DNA from: Bacteroides faecalis | Lineage (GTDB): Bacteria > Bacteroidota > Bacteroidia > Bacteroidales > Bacteroidaceae | NCBI RefSeq assembly: GCF_003865075.1 | Contig: NZ_BHWB01000015.1 | Span: 32,899 to 96,898, forward strand | Direction of reading: 5' to 3' | DNA length: 64,000 nt | Shown: positions 25,380-33,622 of the stretch, in pieces | Layout of the letters: each line of letters opens with the position of its first letter | How positions within the stretch are numbered: the stretch's first letter is position 1 | Made by a program: the position numbers and the translations under genes | The notes under the pieces: generated by a model | Seen by the model: the letters and a program-made list of their open reading frames with translations, nothing else | Database searches by the model: none | Told to the model about the DNA's origin: nothing

Positions 25380-26888
25380 ATGGCAACAATGACGGAGAAA
25401 ATGGCGGCTTCACTGGAGGAATTAAGAAAGCTTCAGGAGAAAGACCGCTGTGTCGTCCTGCAAGGGACGGCCGAGATAGGGAGGACGCATTTAACCCGGC
25501 TGTTGGATAACGGCTGGTTGCAGGAAGTAATGAAAGGCTGGTATATTGCGGCTAGGCCGGGAACAGAGGGGGACACGACGGTCTGGTACACCTCATTTTG
25601 GTATTTTATTGCGAAATACGCGGTCGTCCGGCTGGGGGAACAATGGTGCTTGACGGCCGACCAGTCGCTGGATCTGTATTCGGGGAAAACGACCGTGCCC
25701 GTGCAGGTGATTATCAAGTCGCCGAAAGGCCATAACAACACGCAAAAGCTGATGTATGATACCTCGCTTTTGGTGTTTCAAAGCGAGATCCCGGATCAGG
25801 TATATAAAGAGCCGGAATACGGCCTTAATCTCTATCCGCTTGCCGAAGCCCTGGTATATGCCACGCCGAGATATTTCCAGGTGGAGAAGATCGCAGCCCG
25901 CACCTGCCTGGCCATGATACGGGACGCTGCCGATATATTAAAGGTACTGACGAAAAACGGAGCTTCGCTTCGTGCCGGAAGAATAGCCGGGGCGTTCCGG
26001 AACATCGGGAACAGCGAAATCGCCGACAGCATCGTTTCCACGATGCGGGGGTTCGGGTATGACGTGAGAGAAGAGGATCCGTTCGAGGATCAGCCACGAA
26101 CGCCCCTTGTTTATGAAGTGTCGCCTTACGTCACACGCTTGCGCCTGATGTGGGAGAACATGAGGGATAAGGTTGTAGAACTGTTTCCCGAAGCCCCTGG
26201 AAAGATTGATGACGTGGAGGGGTATTTGAGATCCGTCGATGAAAAGTATTCGGAGGACGCTTATCATTCTCTCTCGATCGAGGGATATAGGGTTTCCCCG
26301 GAACTGATCGAGAAAGTGCGTGTCGGGAACTGGAAGCCGGAGGAAGAAGATAAGGAGCATAAAAACGCACTGGTGGCACGTGGGTATTACCAGGCGTTCC
26401 AGGCTGTCAGGGGGACGATCTCCGATATACTGAAAGGAAAGAACGCAGGGGAAGCGGTAAGGGCGGATCATCCAGTCTGGTATATGCAGATGTGGATGCC
26501 GTTCGTTACGGTGGGGATCTTGCAAAGGGAGGATCTTGTGGGTTATCGTACCGGGCAGGTCTATATACGGGGATCGCAACATATCCCGTTGAACCCGAAA
26601 GCGGTCAGGGACGCTATGCCCGTCCTTTTCGATCTCTTGAAGAATGAGCCGCACCCGGCGGTAAGGGCTGTCTTGGGACACTTCTTTTTCGTGTATATTC
26701 ACCCCTATATGGACGGGAACGGGAGAATGGGACGGTTCGTCTTGAACGCCATGCTTGCGTCTGGAGGCTATAACTGGACGGTTGTTCCGGTGGAGCGTAG
26801 AAAAGAATATATGAAAGCGTTGGAAAAGGCCAGCGTGGAGGGGGATATTTCCGAATTTGCCAAAGTGATAACCTCGCTGGTCAAGTAA
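25380..26888 (+). CDS. Fic-domain protein with AbiEi-like N-terminus
   Basis: The 502-residue protein has the Fic core HPYMDGNGRMGRFVLNAM near residue 440, complete for AMP or other nucleotide transfer. SLSIEG near residue 297 fits the (S/T)xxxE(G/N) inhibitory helix, so it is probably self-inhibited (class II-like). The N-terminal 150 residues (TRLLDNGWLQEVMKGWYIA and onward) resemble the winged-helix antitoxin of AbiE-type systems. The layout suggests sensor/repressor and enzyme in one chain. The start at 25389 is also possible. A hypothetical gene follows 22 bp later. Confidence 0.85.
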   Translation: MATMTEKMAASLEELRKLQEKDRCVVLQGTAEIGRTHLTRLLDNGWLQEVMKGWYIAARPGTEGDTTVWYTSFWYFIAKYAVVRLGEQWCLTADQSLDLYSGKTTVPVQVIIKSPKGHNNTQKLMYDTSLLVFQSEIPDQVYKEPEYGLNLYPLAEALVYATPRYFQVEKIAARTCLAMIRDAADILKVLTKNGASLRAGRIAGAFRNIGNSEIADSIVSTMRGFGYDVREEDPFEDQPRTPLVYEVSPYVTRLRLMWENMRDKVVELFPEAPGKIDDVEGYLRSVDEKYSEDAYHSLSIEGYRVSPELIEKVRVGNWKPEEEDKEHKNALVARGYYQAFQAVRGTISDILKGKNAGEAVRADHPVWYMQMWMPFVTVGILQREDLVGYRTGQVYIRGSQHIPLNPKAVRDAMPVLFDLLKNEPHPAVRAVLGHFFFVYIHPYMDGNGRMGRFVLNAMLASGGYNWTVVPVERRKEYMKALEKASVEGDISEFAKVITSLVK

Positions 26889-26910
26889 TGATATTTATAA
26901 TAATGACAAT

Positions 26911-27309
26911 ATGAAATCAACGGAATATATCGAATGGGATAAACTGGAGCAGATCCCGTTCTGCCTTTGCCGGATCGCGGAGGATGAAGAAAACCAGGAA
27001 ATAGATGTTTATTATCTGGATAAACGGGTTTGCCATGATTACGATCATGTGGGGCATTATTTTCGTACTGCGATAATCATGTTTAGAAGGATCAGGAACA
27101 TAACGGCCGATTGGGTGAACCTCAAAAACCTTTGGTTGCTAAGGGACTGTATCAGGGAGAATTTTAATCATGGCCTGGAGGTGGACGATCTGATCTTCGG
27201 GGAAACATTCGACGGTGAGGATCCGGAAACTATAAAGCCGCTAACCAAAGAACGGCTGTTCAAGATTAAAAAGGTGATTCAGGAAAAAGATCCATACGCT
27301 ACCGTATAG
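26911..27309 (+). CDS. Hypothetical protein downstream of fic (132 aa)
   Basis: An acidic protein of 132 residues with no recognised family. It has a central hydrophobic and arginine-rich part (YFRTAIIMFRRIRNITADW). It lies 22 bp after fic in the same direction and is likely co-transcribed. It could be a regulator or target partner of the Fic protein, but this is only inferred from position. Confidence 0.55.
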   Translation: MKSTEYIEWDKLEQIPFCLCRIAEDEENQEIDVYYLDKRVCHDYDHVGHYFRTAIIMFRRIRNITADWVNLKNLWLLRDCIRENFNHGLEVDDLIFGETFDGEDPETIKPLTKERLFKIKKVIQEKDPYATV

Positions 27310-27390
27310 GGGGGAGTATATAAAAACAAAACCCTGGAGTTTGTCTTGCGACAGGGACAATAGGGGATTACTACGCGAATATAGGGAGTA

Positions 27391-27584
27391 TATCTCGTTT
27401 AATTTGTATTTTCACCATGTCTATCGTCGGATTCTCTTGTTTATTTTTACAACACTAAGATAAGTGAATTCTTCGACATGGCAAAATCCTGAGCCGCTCG
27501 GCTCTGCCGCTTGGCTTGTCCAAGAACTTTTTGTTGCTCAGGTACTTAAAAAGTTTAATTTGTAATAGTGTTGCGGAATTAAGG
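27391..27584 (-). mobile_element. IS1380-family remnant
   Basis: About 190 bp match the right end of the IS1380 element (compare 17735-17898), including the start of the transposase and the terminal gttgcggaattaagg at 27570-27584. There are scattered substitutions. A GC-rich insert of about 28 bp splits the usual cctgagcaac hairpin. No transposase body is left, so this is a solo relic of an older insertion. Confidence 0.75.
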
Positions 27585-27620
27585 GTATTTACTACTTTTA
27601 GTATTTTAGTGTATTAGTAC
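27585..27620. promoter_or_regulatory. agtattttagt motif tract
   Basis: gtatttactacttttagtat and ttagtgtattagtac directly follow the IS remnant. It belongs to the dispersed segment B family also seen upstream of parA and around rep. Confidence 0.4.
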
Positions 27621-27637
27621 GCTTTTCTTTTGGAGGA

Positions 27638-27723
27638 TTTGGGCGTTCCCGTAAACGGTCGGGCTTTCCGCCTCCAAGTCCTCGCCTGAAGGCTGTGGGC
27701 TTTTCACTGCAATCCCTAACGCA
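27638..27723. repeat. gggcgttccc...ccctaacgca repeat, copy 1
   Basis: About 86 bp match 59768-59853 with few differences: gggcgttcccgt, cggtcgggctt, caagtcctcgcct, aaggctgtgggctt and ctgcaatccctaacgca. Neither copy is coding. Both lie at the edges of functional blocks in segment B. Confidence 0.7.
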
Positions 27724-27820
27724 TAAATACACCCACCCACCCGGCTAAGGTAGGCTATTTCCGGATAGATTCGTTCGGTGAAGTCAGCCGGATAAAAGCG
27801 CCTGACTTTTCACTGATCGG

Positions 27821-27931
27821 CACAATCCGGAAAGGAGTACCCGGAATGATCCTTGCCCGGCTGATGAGCGCAGGCACTCGTCGGCTGGGCAAGGAACATT
27901 CCTTGTCGGGCACTCCGGTAGCCGATTGTCG
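27821..27931. repeat. Long imperfect inverted repeat
   Basis: Arms 27821-27868 and about 27877-27931 pair over roughly 50 bp with a few mismatches and small bulges: aatgatccttgcccggctga pairs with the complement of tcggctgggcaaggaacatt, and ggagtacccg with cgggcactcc. The loop is about 8 nt. It has no T tract. It could be a structured RNA or a single-strand site such as an oriT or recombination site. Confidence 0.6.
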
Positions 27932-28328
27932 AACCCGGTTTTAACCCCCCTTTCAGGGGAGAGAGGTATTTTAGTTTTTCCGGCGTAGCCGCCTTGCGCT
28001 TACCTTGACCGGGGTTTTTGTCTGCAAAGGTCAAACGGCTTTTTCCATATCTCAAGTTGAGCCGCAAGCAGCTTTTAGAAAAAATCTCCAGCCAGGCTAA
28101 AGCCAGGTAGTATTTTTCCTAAAAAACTTGTGCTATGGAAAAAACCGTTTGGGGGGTTCTCATACAAAAAACCCTCGGAACTCAAGATAAACGCAAGACG
28201 ACCACACCGACAGCCCCGAAAGACCAAAATGGGGTTGTCTTGATACAAAAACATCGGAATCTTAGGCATCCGCAAGGTTGGGGGGGGAGGGTGCGAGGTG
28301 GGGAGTTTACTATCGGAAAAAATCAGGT
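27932..28328. other. Gene-free stretch before the ardC leader
   Basis: I see no convincing gene. There is a small hairpin (accccccctttcaggggaga region, about 27944-27962), purine/pyrimidine-rich tracts and a G run at 28281-28290. Short reading frames here lack family resemblance. Confidence 0.4.
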
Positions 28329-28354
28329 AGTAAATACTAAATTTAGTATTTACT
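28329..28354. repeat. Perfect 26-bp palindrome
   Basis: agtaaatactaaa followed by its exact complement tttagtatttact. A further ctaaaatactacttttat runs on to 28370. It is the cleanest member of the actaaatact motif family and lies 60 bp before the ardC-type promoter. Confidence 0.7.
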
Positions 28355-28413
28355 AAAATACTACTTTTATGGATAATTATCTGATAAACAGATGGTTAAA
28401 TGTTGTTTAAATA

Positions 28414-28516
28414 CTTGCGTATCTCAAATAAAAGTGCTATCTTAGAGGTATAGAAAAAGAGATAACAACCTTTAGAACTGGCTCACCCACCAGGATAAAG
28501 AACGGGGGACGTAGTT
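28414..28516 (+). promoter_or_regulatory. Promoter and conserved leader of the broken ardC
   Basis: CTTG (28414-28417), a 20-bp spacer and TATCTTAG (28438-28445) are followed by a leader (gagataacaacctttagaac, then ctggctcacccaccaggata, then aagaac) that aligns with 1963-2045 of segment A. Conservation across replicons suggests a common regulatory leader for early-entry genes. Confidence 0.65.
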
Positions 28517-28569
28517 ATGAAAACTGATTATTTCGACAAGGCAGCGCAACAGTTTGCAAATTTGATGAT
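28517..28569 (+). pseudogene. ardC: ardC 5' fragment, split by RIT element
   Basis: The first 17 codons (MKTDYFDKAAQQFANLM) match the start of ArdC at position 8 (MKSTFDKNAEKFVNLMV). The frame is broken after atgat at 28565-28569 by the three-recombinase element. The rest of the gene resumes at 32406 with a second atgat. Confidence 0.85.
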
Positions 28570-28728
28570 ATTATGTTGAGGTCAACATAAAAGGGTTAAT
28601 GTTGCCCATTTGTTTATGTCAGTTTCTTTCATATTTATTTGATAATTAGAGTTCTTATCGAATTTTGTACAACATAATTTTGGATGCTCGTTTATATTAT
28701 ATAGTATTACTCATATAATTATAAGAGC

Positions 28729-30339
28729 ATGTTAGAACAAATCATTATCCGCAAGTCATTCCTTAAAAAACATTTGGCTGCACCATTATTAAAGGAGCGA
28801 GAATACTTTCTAACTATGAAAAGTAAGGAAGGATTGTCCCGGCTAACACTATTGGGGTGGGCTGGGTATTCGCTCAAGTTTATCCAATATTTCGATCTTC
28901 ATGATGGCGAAAAGAGAATTGTGTCACTTGATGATGTCGTTGAAGCTGCACGTCAATGGTCTTCACCCATTCCTGATCATTATCATTCTCGGAAACGTCA
29001 TGATTGCCCTTCCTCAAGAATCAAATTCATTGAGATGGCTGTTGAATTCTTACTATACGTAGGTCTTTTAGATTCTCGTTACCAAGACGACATCATCAAT
29101 TATCTCGCAGAGCGCAAATGGCACAGAGTCAGACTGATTGCCGCTCCCTTTTATAAAGAGAGAATGTCTTTCTTGATGGATTGCAAATCAAAAGGTTTTA
29201 AAAGACAGACACTTCAGCTTTATGCACAGTATCAACTTCATCTAATAGAGTATCTTGATTTAAAGAACTTCCGTATTGTTACCAATGAGGAAATCTCAAA
29301 TGCAGCAAAAAAATGGCAAAACCTGGAAGACAAAGGTTCTCACAAGAAGAAAGGCACCAAGTCTAATTATAGTTTCTTCATCTATTTTGCAAATATGTGG
29401 CTTAAAGAGCTACATATGCTACCAGAATCAGGATCTCCTTCAATATCAGATATACGCATAAATGAATACCTTAATCACTTGGCATACAGGAGATATTCTC
29501 ATGCCTATATTAAGGGAAGGAGATATATACTCACCTACTTTTACAAGATAATAGAAAAGGAGAACCAGGAACACCCTTTAACATTGGAAGATATAGATAA
29601 ATACATTGAATACTACACGATTAACAAGGTTCAACGTAACACGCTGAAAGAGTACCTGTGTTGTATTCGTGTATATCTTCGTTATGCAGTCGAAAAGGGG
29701 TGGTGTATTACCGACCTAGATAAGGCGTTAATCACTCCCAAAGTATATAGTGAAGAAAATCTCCCTTCTTTCTTGCCGTGGAATAAAGTTCAAAAACTGT
29801 TACAAACAGTCAAAGAACAAACTGGTAAATCCGCATCGCGCGACTATGCTATTTTTATGTTACTTGCTATGTACGGTTTACGTTGTAGTGAGGTGGCAAA
29901 CTTGAAGATTAGCGACATCGATTGGCGTAAAGAACAAGTCTATATTAAGCGTGCGAAGAATTGTCGACCACAAGTGTTACCACTTCTACATAATGTAGGA
30001 GAAGCTATTATCGCTTACCTAAAACAGGGAAGGCCAAATGACATAGGAAGCGATAGCTTGTTCTTTTGTACACCAGCCCCGATACGTCCTATATCTTGTA
30101 CAGCCATAGCTTCCGTCGTATATAGGTATTTGAAATCCAGCGAAATGGACGTTAGGCACAAAGGTCCCCATTGTTTACGCCATAGCCATGCAACTTTCTT
30201 GATAAACGAAGGACAAACCTTAAAGGATGTCGGTGATTTACTGGGTCACAAAAGTATGGAAGCGACAAGAATATATGCAAAAGTGGATCTCAATTCACTT
30301 AGAGATGTTTCAAATATTAACTGGGGGGAGCTTCTATGA
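28729..30339 (+). CDS. Tyrosine recombinase, first of the trio
   Basis: The 536-residue integrase-like protein has an extended N-terminal region (two SAM-like core-binding parts). The C-terminal catalytic domain has GLRCSEVANLKISDIDW (Arg I), HCLRHSHATFL (His-Arg), LLGHKSMEATRIYAKVD (His and nucleophilic Tyr). It is longer than the other two. Its stop overlaps the next start (ATGA at 30336), typical of RIT elements. Confidence 0.85.
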   Translation: MLEQIIIRKSFLKKHLAAPLLKEREYFLTMKSKEGLSRLTLLGWAGYSLKFIQYFDLHDGEKRIVSLDDVVEAARQWSSPIPDHYHSRKRHDCPSSRIKFIEMAVEFLLYVGLLDSRYQDDIINYLAERKWHRVRLIAAPFYKERMSFLMDCKSKGFKRQTLQLYAQYQLHLIEYLDLKNFRIVTNEEISNAAKKWQNLEDKGSHKKKGTKSNYSFFIYFANMWLKELHMLPESGSPSISDIRINEYLNHLAYRRYSHAYIKGRRYILTYFYKIIEKENQEHPLTLEDIDKYIEYYTINKVQRNTLKEYLCCIRVYLRYAVEKGWCITDLDKALITPKVYSEENLPSFLPWNKVQKLLQTVKEQTGKSASRDYAIFMLLAMYGLRCSEVANLKISDIDWRKEQVYIKRAKNCRPQVLPLLHNVGEAIIAYLKQGRPNDIGSDSLFFCTPAPIRPISCTAIASVVYRYLKSSEMDVRHKGPHCLRHSHATFLINEGQTLKDVGDLLGHKSMEATRIYAKVDLNSLRDVSNINWGELL

Positions 30340-31298
30340 GTATAAAAGAAACTGTTGAGTCATTTATCAAGTTTCGTAGGTCTATTGGTCGTAAGGATCA
30401 GAGTACAACTTACTCTTTGAGATTATTTGCTAAGTTCATTGGAGAAACAACAGAATTAACTTCAATAACGGAAAGCGATTGTAATGCCTTCCTTTACAGA
30501 AAAGGAAATGTCATCACCAGATATTGGCATTCTCAGCACTGCATTCTGAAAAAACTTTTTGAGTGGGCTTTTTCTAGAGGACTCATTCAAAACATACCTA
30601 TTCCCGTTTTTCTGCTTAAAGCTCCAGAGTATTATCCCGCTTACATATATACGGATGACGAACTGAAGAGACTGTTTGATTGTGCGCTTACATATCGCAA
30701 ATATAGATCATTTGTTAATGAGCCAATATGTATACGATATATCTTGATGATCACGTATATGCTTGGACTCAGAATAAGTGAGACCTTATCCTTAAAAATA
30801 AAGGATATTGATATGGATAATATGTACGTGCATATACATTGTAGTAAGTTCTACAAGTCTCGCTTGGTTACTTTCAACGAACAAGTATCAAAATTGATGC
30901 AAGAGATATTACAATGGCGAAGTACTCAAATGTCCCCAATGGTAGAGGATGCATATGTTTTCATTAATCAGAAGGGGAAACCTGTTAATTTTGTATCTTT
31001 ACATCAGATATTTGCGACCATTCGTAAGAATGCAGGTCTTTATTTCCCTGATAGAGGACGTCATCAGCCTAGAATACATGATCTTCGCCATACTTTTGCG
31101 GTCGACGTCCTTACTAACTGGTATAAATCAGGAAAGAACGTACAGGATTTACTGCCGAAGTTGTCTATCTATTTGGGACATCTTAACGTGTCCTTCACTT
31201 CCGTCTATCTAACAAAGACGCCAACTTTGTTGCAGGAAGCAAACAAATTGTTTTATGCTTATAAAAACACGAACAATGAAGAACAGAAGAATTACTGA
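30336..31298 (+). CDS. Tyrosine recombinase, second of the trio
   Basis: The 320-residue protein shows MLGLRISETLSLKIKDID (Arg I), IHDLRHTFAVDVL (His-Arg) and YLGHLNVSFTSVYL (His and Tyr). It overlaps the first gene by 4 bp and the third by up to 44 bp, so all three are translationally coupled and probably act as a complex. Confidence 0.85.
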   Translation: MSIKETVESFIKFRRSIGRKDQSTTYSLRLFAKFIGETTELTSITESDCNAFLYRKGNVITRYWHSQHCILKKLFEWAFSRGLIQNIPIPVFLLKAPEYYPAYIYTDDELKRLFDCALTYRKYRSFVNEPICIRYILMITYMLGLRISETLSLKIKDIDMDNMYVHIHCSKFYKSRLVTFNEQVSKLMQEILQWRSTQMSPMVEDAYVFINQKGKPVNFVSLHQIFATIRKNAGLYFPDRGRHQPRIHDLRHTFAVDVLTNWYKSGKNVQDLLPKLSIYLGHLNVSFTSVYLTKTPTLLQEANKLFYAYKNTNNEEQKNY

Positions 31299-32307
31299 AA
31301 CAGAATATCTTGGCTATTGGCTAAGACCATTCCTCATAGAGTACTTAATTGTCACTCGAAACCTTAGTCGTAACACTCAGATGAGTTATCGTGATACATT
31401 CCGTATGTTGGTATCGTATGTCTCTACATTAATAAGTATTGCAATAGACAATCTCAAAATCTCGGATATTACGACTGACGTTATTACGAAATTTCTTGAT
31501 TATCTGGAAATTGAGAGAAAAGTTTCCGTATCTTCAAGAAACAATCGTTTAGCTGCAATAAAGGCTTTCGCAAAGTTTCTGGCGTGGAAATCTCCTGAAC
31601 ATATAGATTGGTGTCACCATGTCACTCTTATCCCTTCAAAGAAAACGGAAAAACGCATGATAACCTATATGGACAAATCTGAGATCGAAGCCTTGGCTGA
31701 TGCACCATTGAAAACATGCAAATATCAAGGGATAAGAAGTCGAGATCATGTCATTATCCTATTCATGTATAATACTGGCGCCCGAGTGTCTGAAGTTATT
31801 GGTGTTAAAGTGAAGGATGTTGCGATGCCTTCAAAACGTGGAATGCCAATGGTGACATTACATGGCAAGGGGCGTAAAGAGAGAATATGTCCTTTATGGG
31901 AGGATTTCTGGGATTTACTCAAACAATTTATAGACAACAAGTTGCCTGACGATTACCTTTTCCTTAACCGATACAATCAGCCTATGAGCCGATTCTGTAT
32001 TTATGAAATGATAAAGAAATACTCACAAGATGTAATCTTAAATCATCCCTCTCTTGCTAATAAACGCCCATCTCCTCACGTTATACGCCATACAACCGCC
32101 ACTCATCTACTTAATTCTGGAGCGGATATTGATATGGTTAGAAATTGGATGGGACATAGCTCGATTGATACAACAAACATCTACGCCGAAATTAGCATGG
32201 AAAGGAAATTAGAAGTTCTCAAAAAATGTGAGCAGTCCGTTTCCGATACACCATCACGAAAATGGTCTGAGGATAAGGAGTTAATTACATTCTTAGATAG
32301 CCTCTAA
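31255..32307 (+). CDS. Tyrosine recombinase, third of the trio
   Basis: The product is 350 residues from ATG 31255, or 343 from ATG 31276 (MKNRRITETEYLG), which reduces the overlap. The catalytic set is NTGARVSEVIGVKVKDV, HVIRHTTATHLLNSG and MGHSSIDTTNIYAEIS. The N-terminal SAM-like domain is normal (SRNTQMSYRDTFRMLVSYVS). The noncoding 98 bp after its stop hold the right-end repeats. Confidence 0.85.
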   Translation: MLIKTRTMKNRRITETEYLGYWLRPFLIEYLIVTRNLSRNTQMSYRDTFRMLVSYVSTLISIAIDNLKISDITTDVITKFLDYLEIERKVSVSSRNNRLAAIKAFAKFLAWKSPEHIDWCHHVTLIPSKKTEKRMITYMDKSEIEALADAPLKTCKYQGIRSRDHVIILFMYNTGARVSEVIGVKVKDVAMPSKRGMPMVTLHGKGRKERICPLWEDFWDLLKQFIDNKLPDDYLFLNRYNQPMSRFCIYEMIKKYSQDVILNHPSLANKRPSPHVIRHTTATHLLNSGADIDMVRNWMGHSSIDTTNIYAEISMERKLEVLKKCEQSVSDTPSRKWSEDKELITFLDSL

Positions 32308-32405
32308 TTCCTCCAAAGATAGAATTATGTTGTGCAAAATGTCAAAGAACGATTGATTATTAATTGTTTAGACTAATGCCCAACATAATTCTATGTCAGA
32401 CATAA

Positions 32406-33228
32406 ATGATCGAGAAGATCCAGCAGGTAGAGGACAACTGGCAAAAGCCCTGGATCACCATTGCGGCGAATACACGCAATTTCTTTCCGCAGAACCTCAC
32501 AGGACGCAGGTACGCCGGAGGCAACGCCTTTTTACTCCTTTTCCTTTGCGAGAAATTCCAGTACCAGACACCCGTATTTATGACGTTCAACCAGGCGAAT
32601 GAGGCCGGGATCTCCGTGCTGAAAGGATCGAAATCGTTTCCGGTCTATTACTTCCTTTTCTACGTGTACCACAAGGAAACACGCAAGAAAATAACCTTTG
32701 AGGAATACAAGGCGTTAAGCCGGGAGCAGCAACAGGAATACAACGTTATACCGACCTATAAATATTACTCGGTCTTTAACTTGGATCAGACCAATTTTTC
32801 GGACGTGAGGCCGGAAGAATGGGAAGCGTTAAGGGAGAAGTTCAGAGGGGGACAGGCAGAGCAGCCCGACGGGACAACCGGAGAGGCGCACCCCGAAATA
32901 GACGCCATGCTGGAGGCGAAAAGCTGGTTTTGCCCGATACGGGAGCAGCAAGGCGACAGGGCTTTCTATTCTCCTTTAGCCGATTATATCGTAGTGCCGC
33001 TTCGCTCGCAGTTCGTCGATATGCAGAGCTTTTACGAAACGCTTCTGCATGAAATGGGACATTCCACGGGACACCCCACCCGATTGAACCGGGATCTTGC
33101 GCACCCGTTCGGATCAGAGGAATACGGCAAGGAGGAATTAACGGCCGAGTTCGCCGCAGCCCTGGCAGGAATGTTTTTCGGGATAGCCGAACATATACGC
33201 ACTGAAAACGCAGCTTATCTGAAAAGCT
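32406..33228 (+). pseudogene. ardC: ardC 3' part, also truncated at its end
   Basis: The ArdC frame resumes at the second atgat (MIEKIQQVEDNWQKPW) and continues through the zincin motif LLHEMGHSTGHPTRLN to AAYLKSW. There the homology to the ArdC at 8-1018 stops and about 60 C-terminal residues are missing. The sequence then enters a fimbrillin fragment. The second atgat supplies a new ATG, so a protein lacking the first 16 residues and the true C-terminus could still be made. Confidence 0.8.
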
Positions 33229-33235
33229 GGATATA

Positions 33236-33620
33236 CGTCGGCTGTTCGCAAAACCACCCGTACTGTGGAGAATGGCTGCCAAACCAAGTTTTCCGAAAGC
33301 GGGGCCTGCGGCCTATACGTGGTGCGGGGCACTCAAACAGTCTATTCCAACGTGAAACTGACAGCCGAGAGGGATGCCGACACGGGCGGTCTCGTATGGA
33401 AAACTGAAAGTCCGACACCGCTCGCAGGCGGGCTGTTGGACGAACACTATTATTTCTACTATCCCTATCAGGCACGAGCCTCAATACTGGGGCAGGGCGG
33501 CTGTTCGCCTTCATCATTACGGTGAACGAGCTAACCGTGCCCGGCTTGTCGGTGCGGAGCGAAACATACACCATCTCCGACAATAAGACCTGCCATATCC
33601 TGGAGTCTGTCTGCCCGTGA
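33236..33620 (+). pseudogene. Fimbrillin-like fragments, frameshifted
   Basis: The first part (33236-33475) reads like mature fimbrillin: TRTVENG, FSESGACGLYVVRGTQTV and LLDEHYYFYYPYQA. In another frame, the DNA to the stop at 33618 reads GTSLNTGAGRLFAFIITVNE and ETYTISD, which looks like a C-terminal fimbrial strand. The two do not join in frame, so a large internal deletion or two fused fragments is likely. It is joined directly to truncated ardC, with no start or signal peptide. Confidence 0.6.
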
Positions 33621-33622
33621 TG

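Larger units (their letters stand above)
28570..32405 (+). mobile_element. RIT-type element (three tyrosine recombinases) inside ardC
   Basis: This is a 3836-bp insertion flanked by atgat on both sides. The left end starts with the perfect palindrome ttatgttgag/gtcaacataa (28571-28590). The right end (ttatgtctgacatag inverted) and the inner ttttgYacaacataatt motifs (about 28661 and 32330, inverted) give nested inverted repeats at both ends. It carries only three tandem overlapping tyrosine recombinase genes, the definition of recombinase-in-trio elements. Removing it together with one atgat restores the ardC frame. Confidence 0.82.

Noticed and set aside
25295..25510. A 71-codon frame upstream of the Fic gene
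   Set aside because: It overlaps the operator repeats and the Fic start in another frame. The repeats make it look coding (NEYLH repeated).
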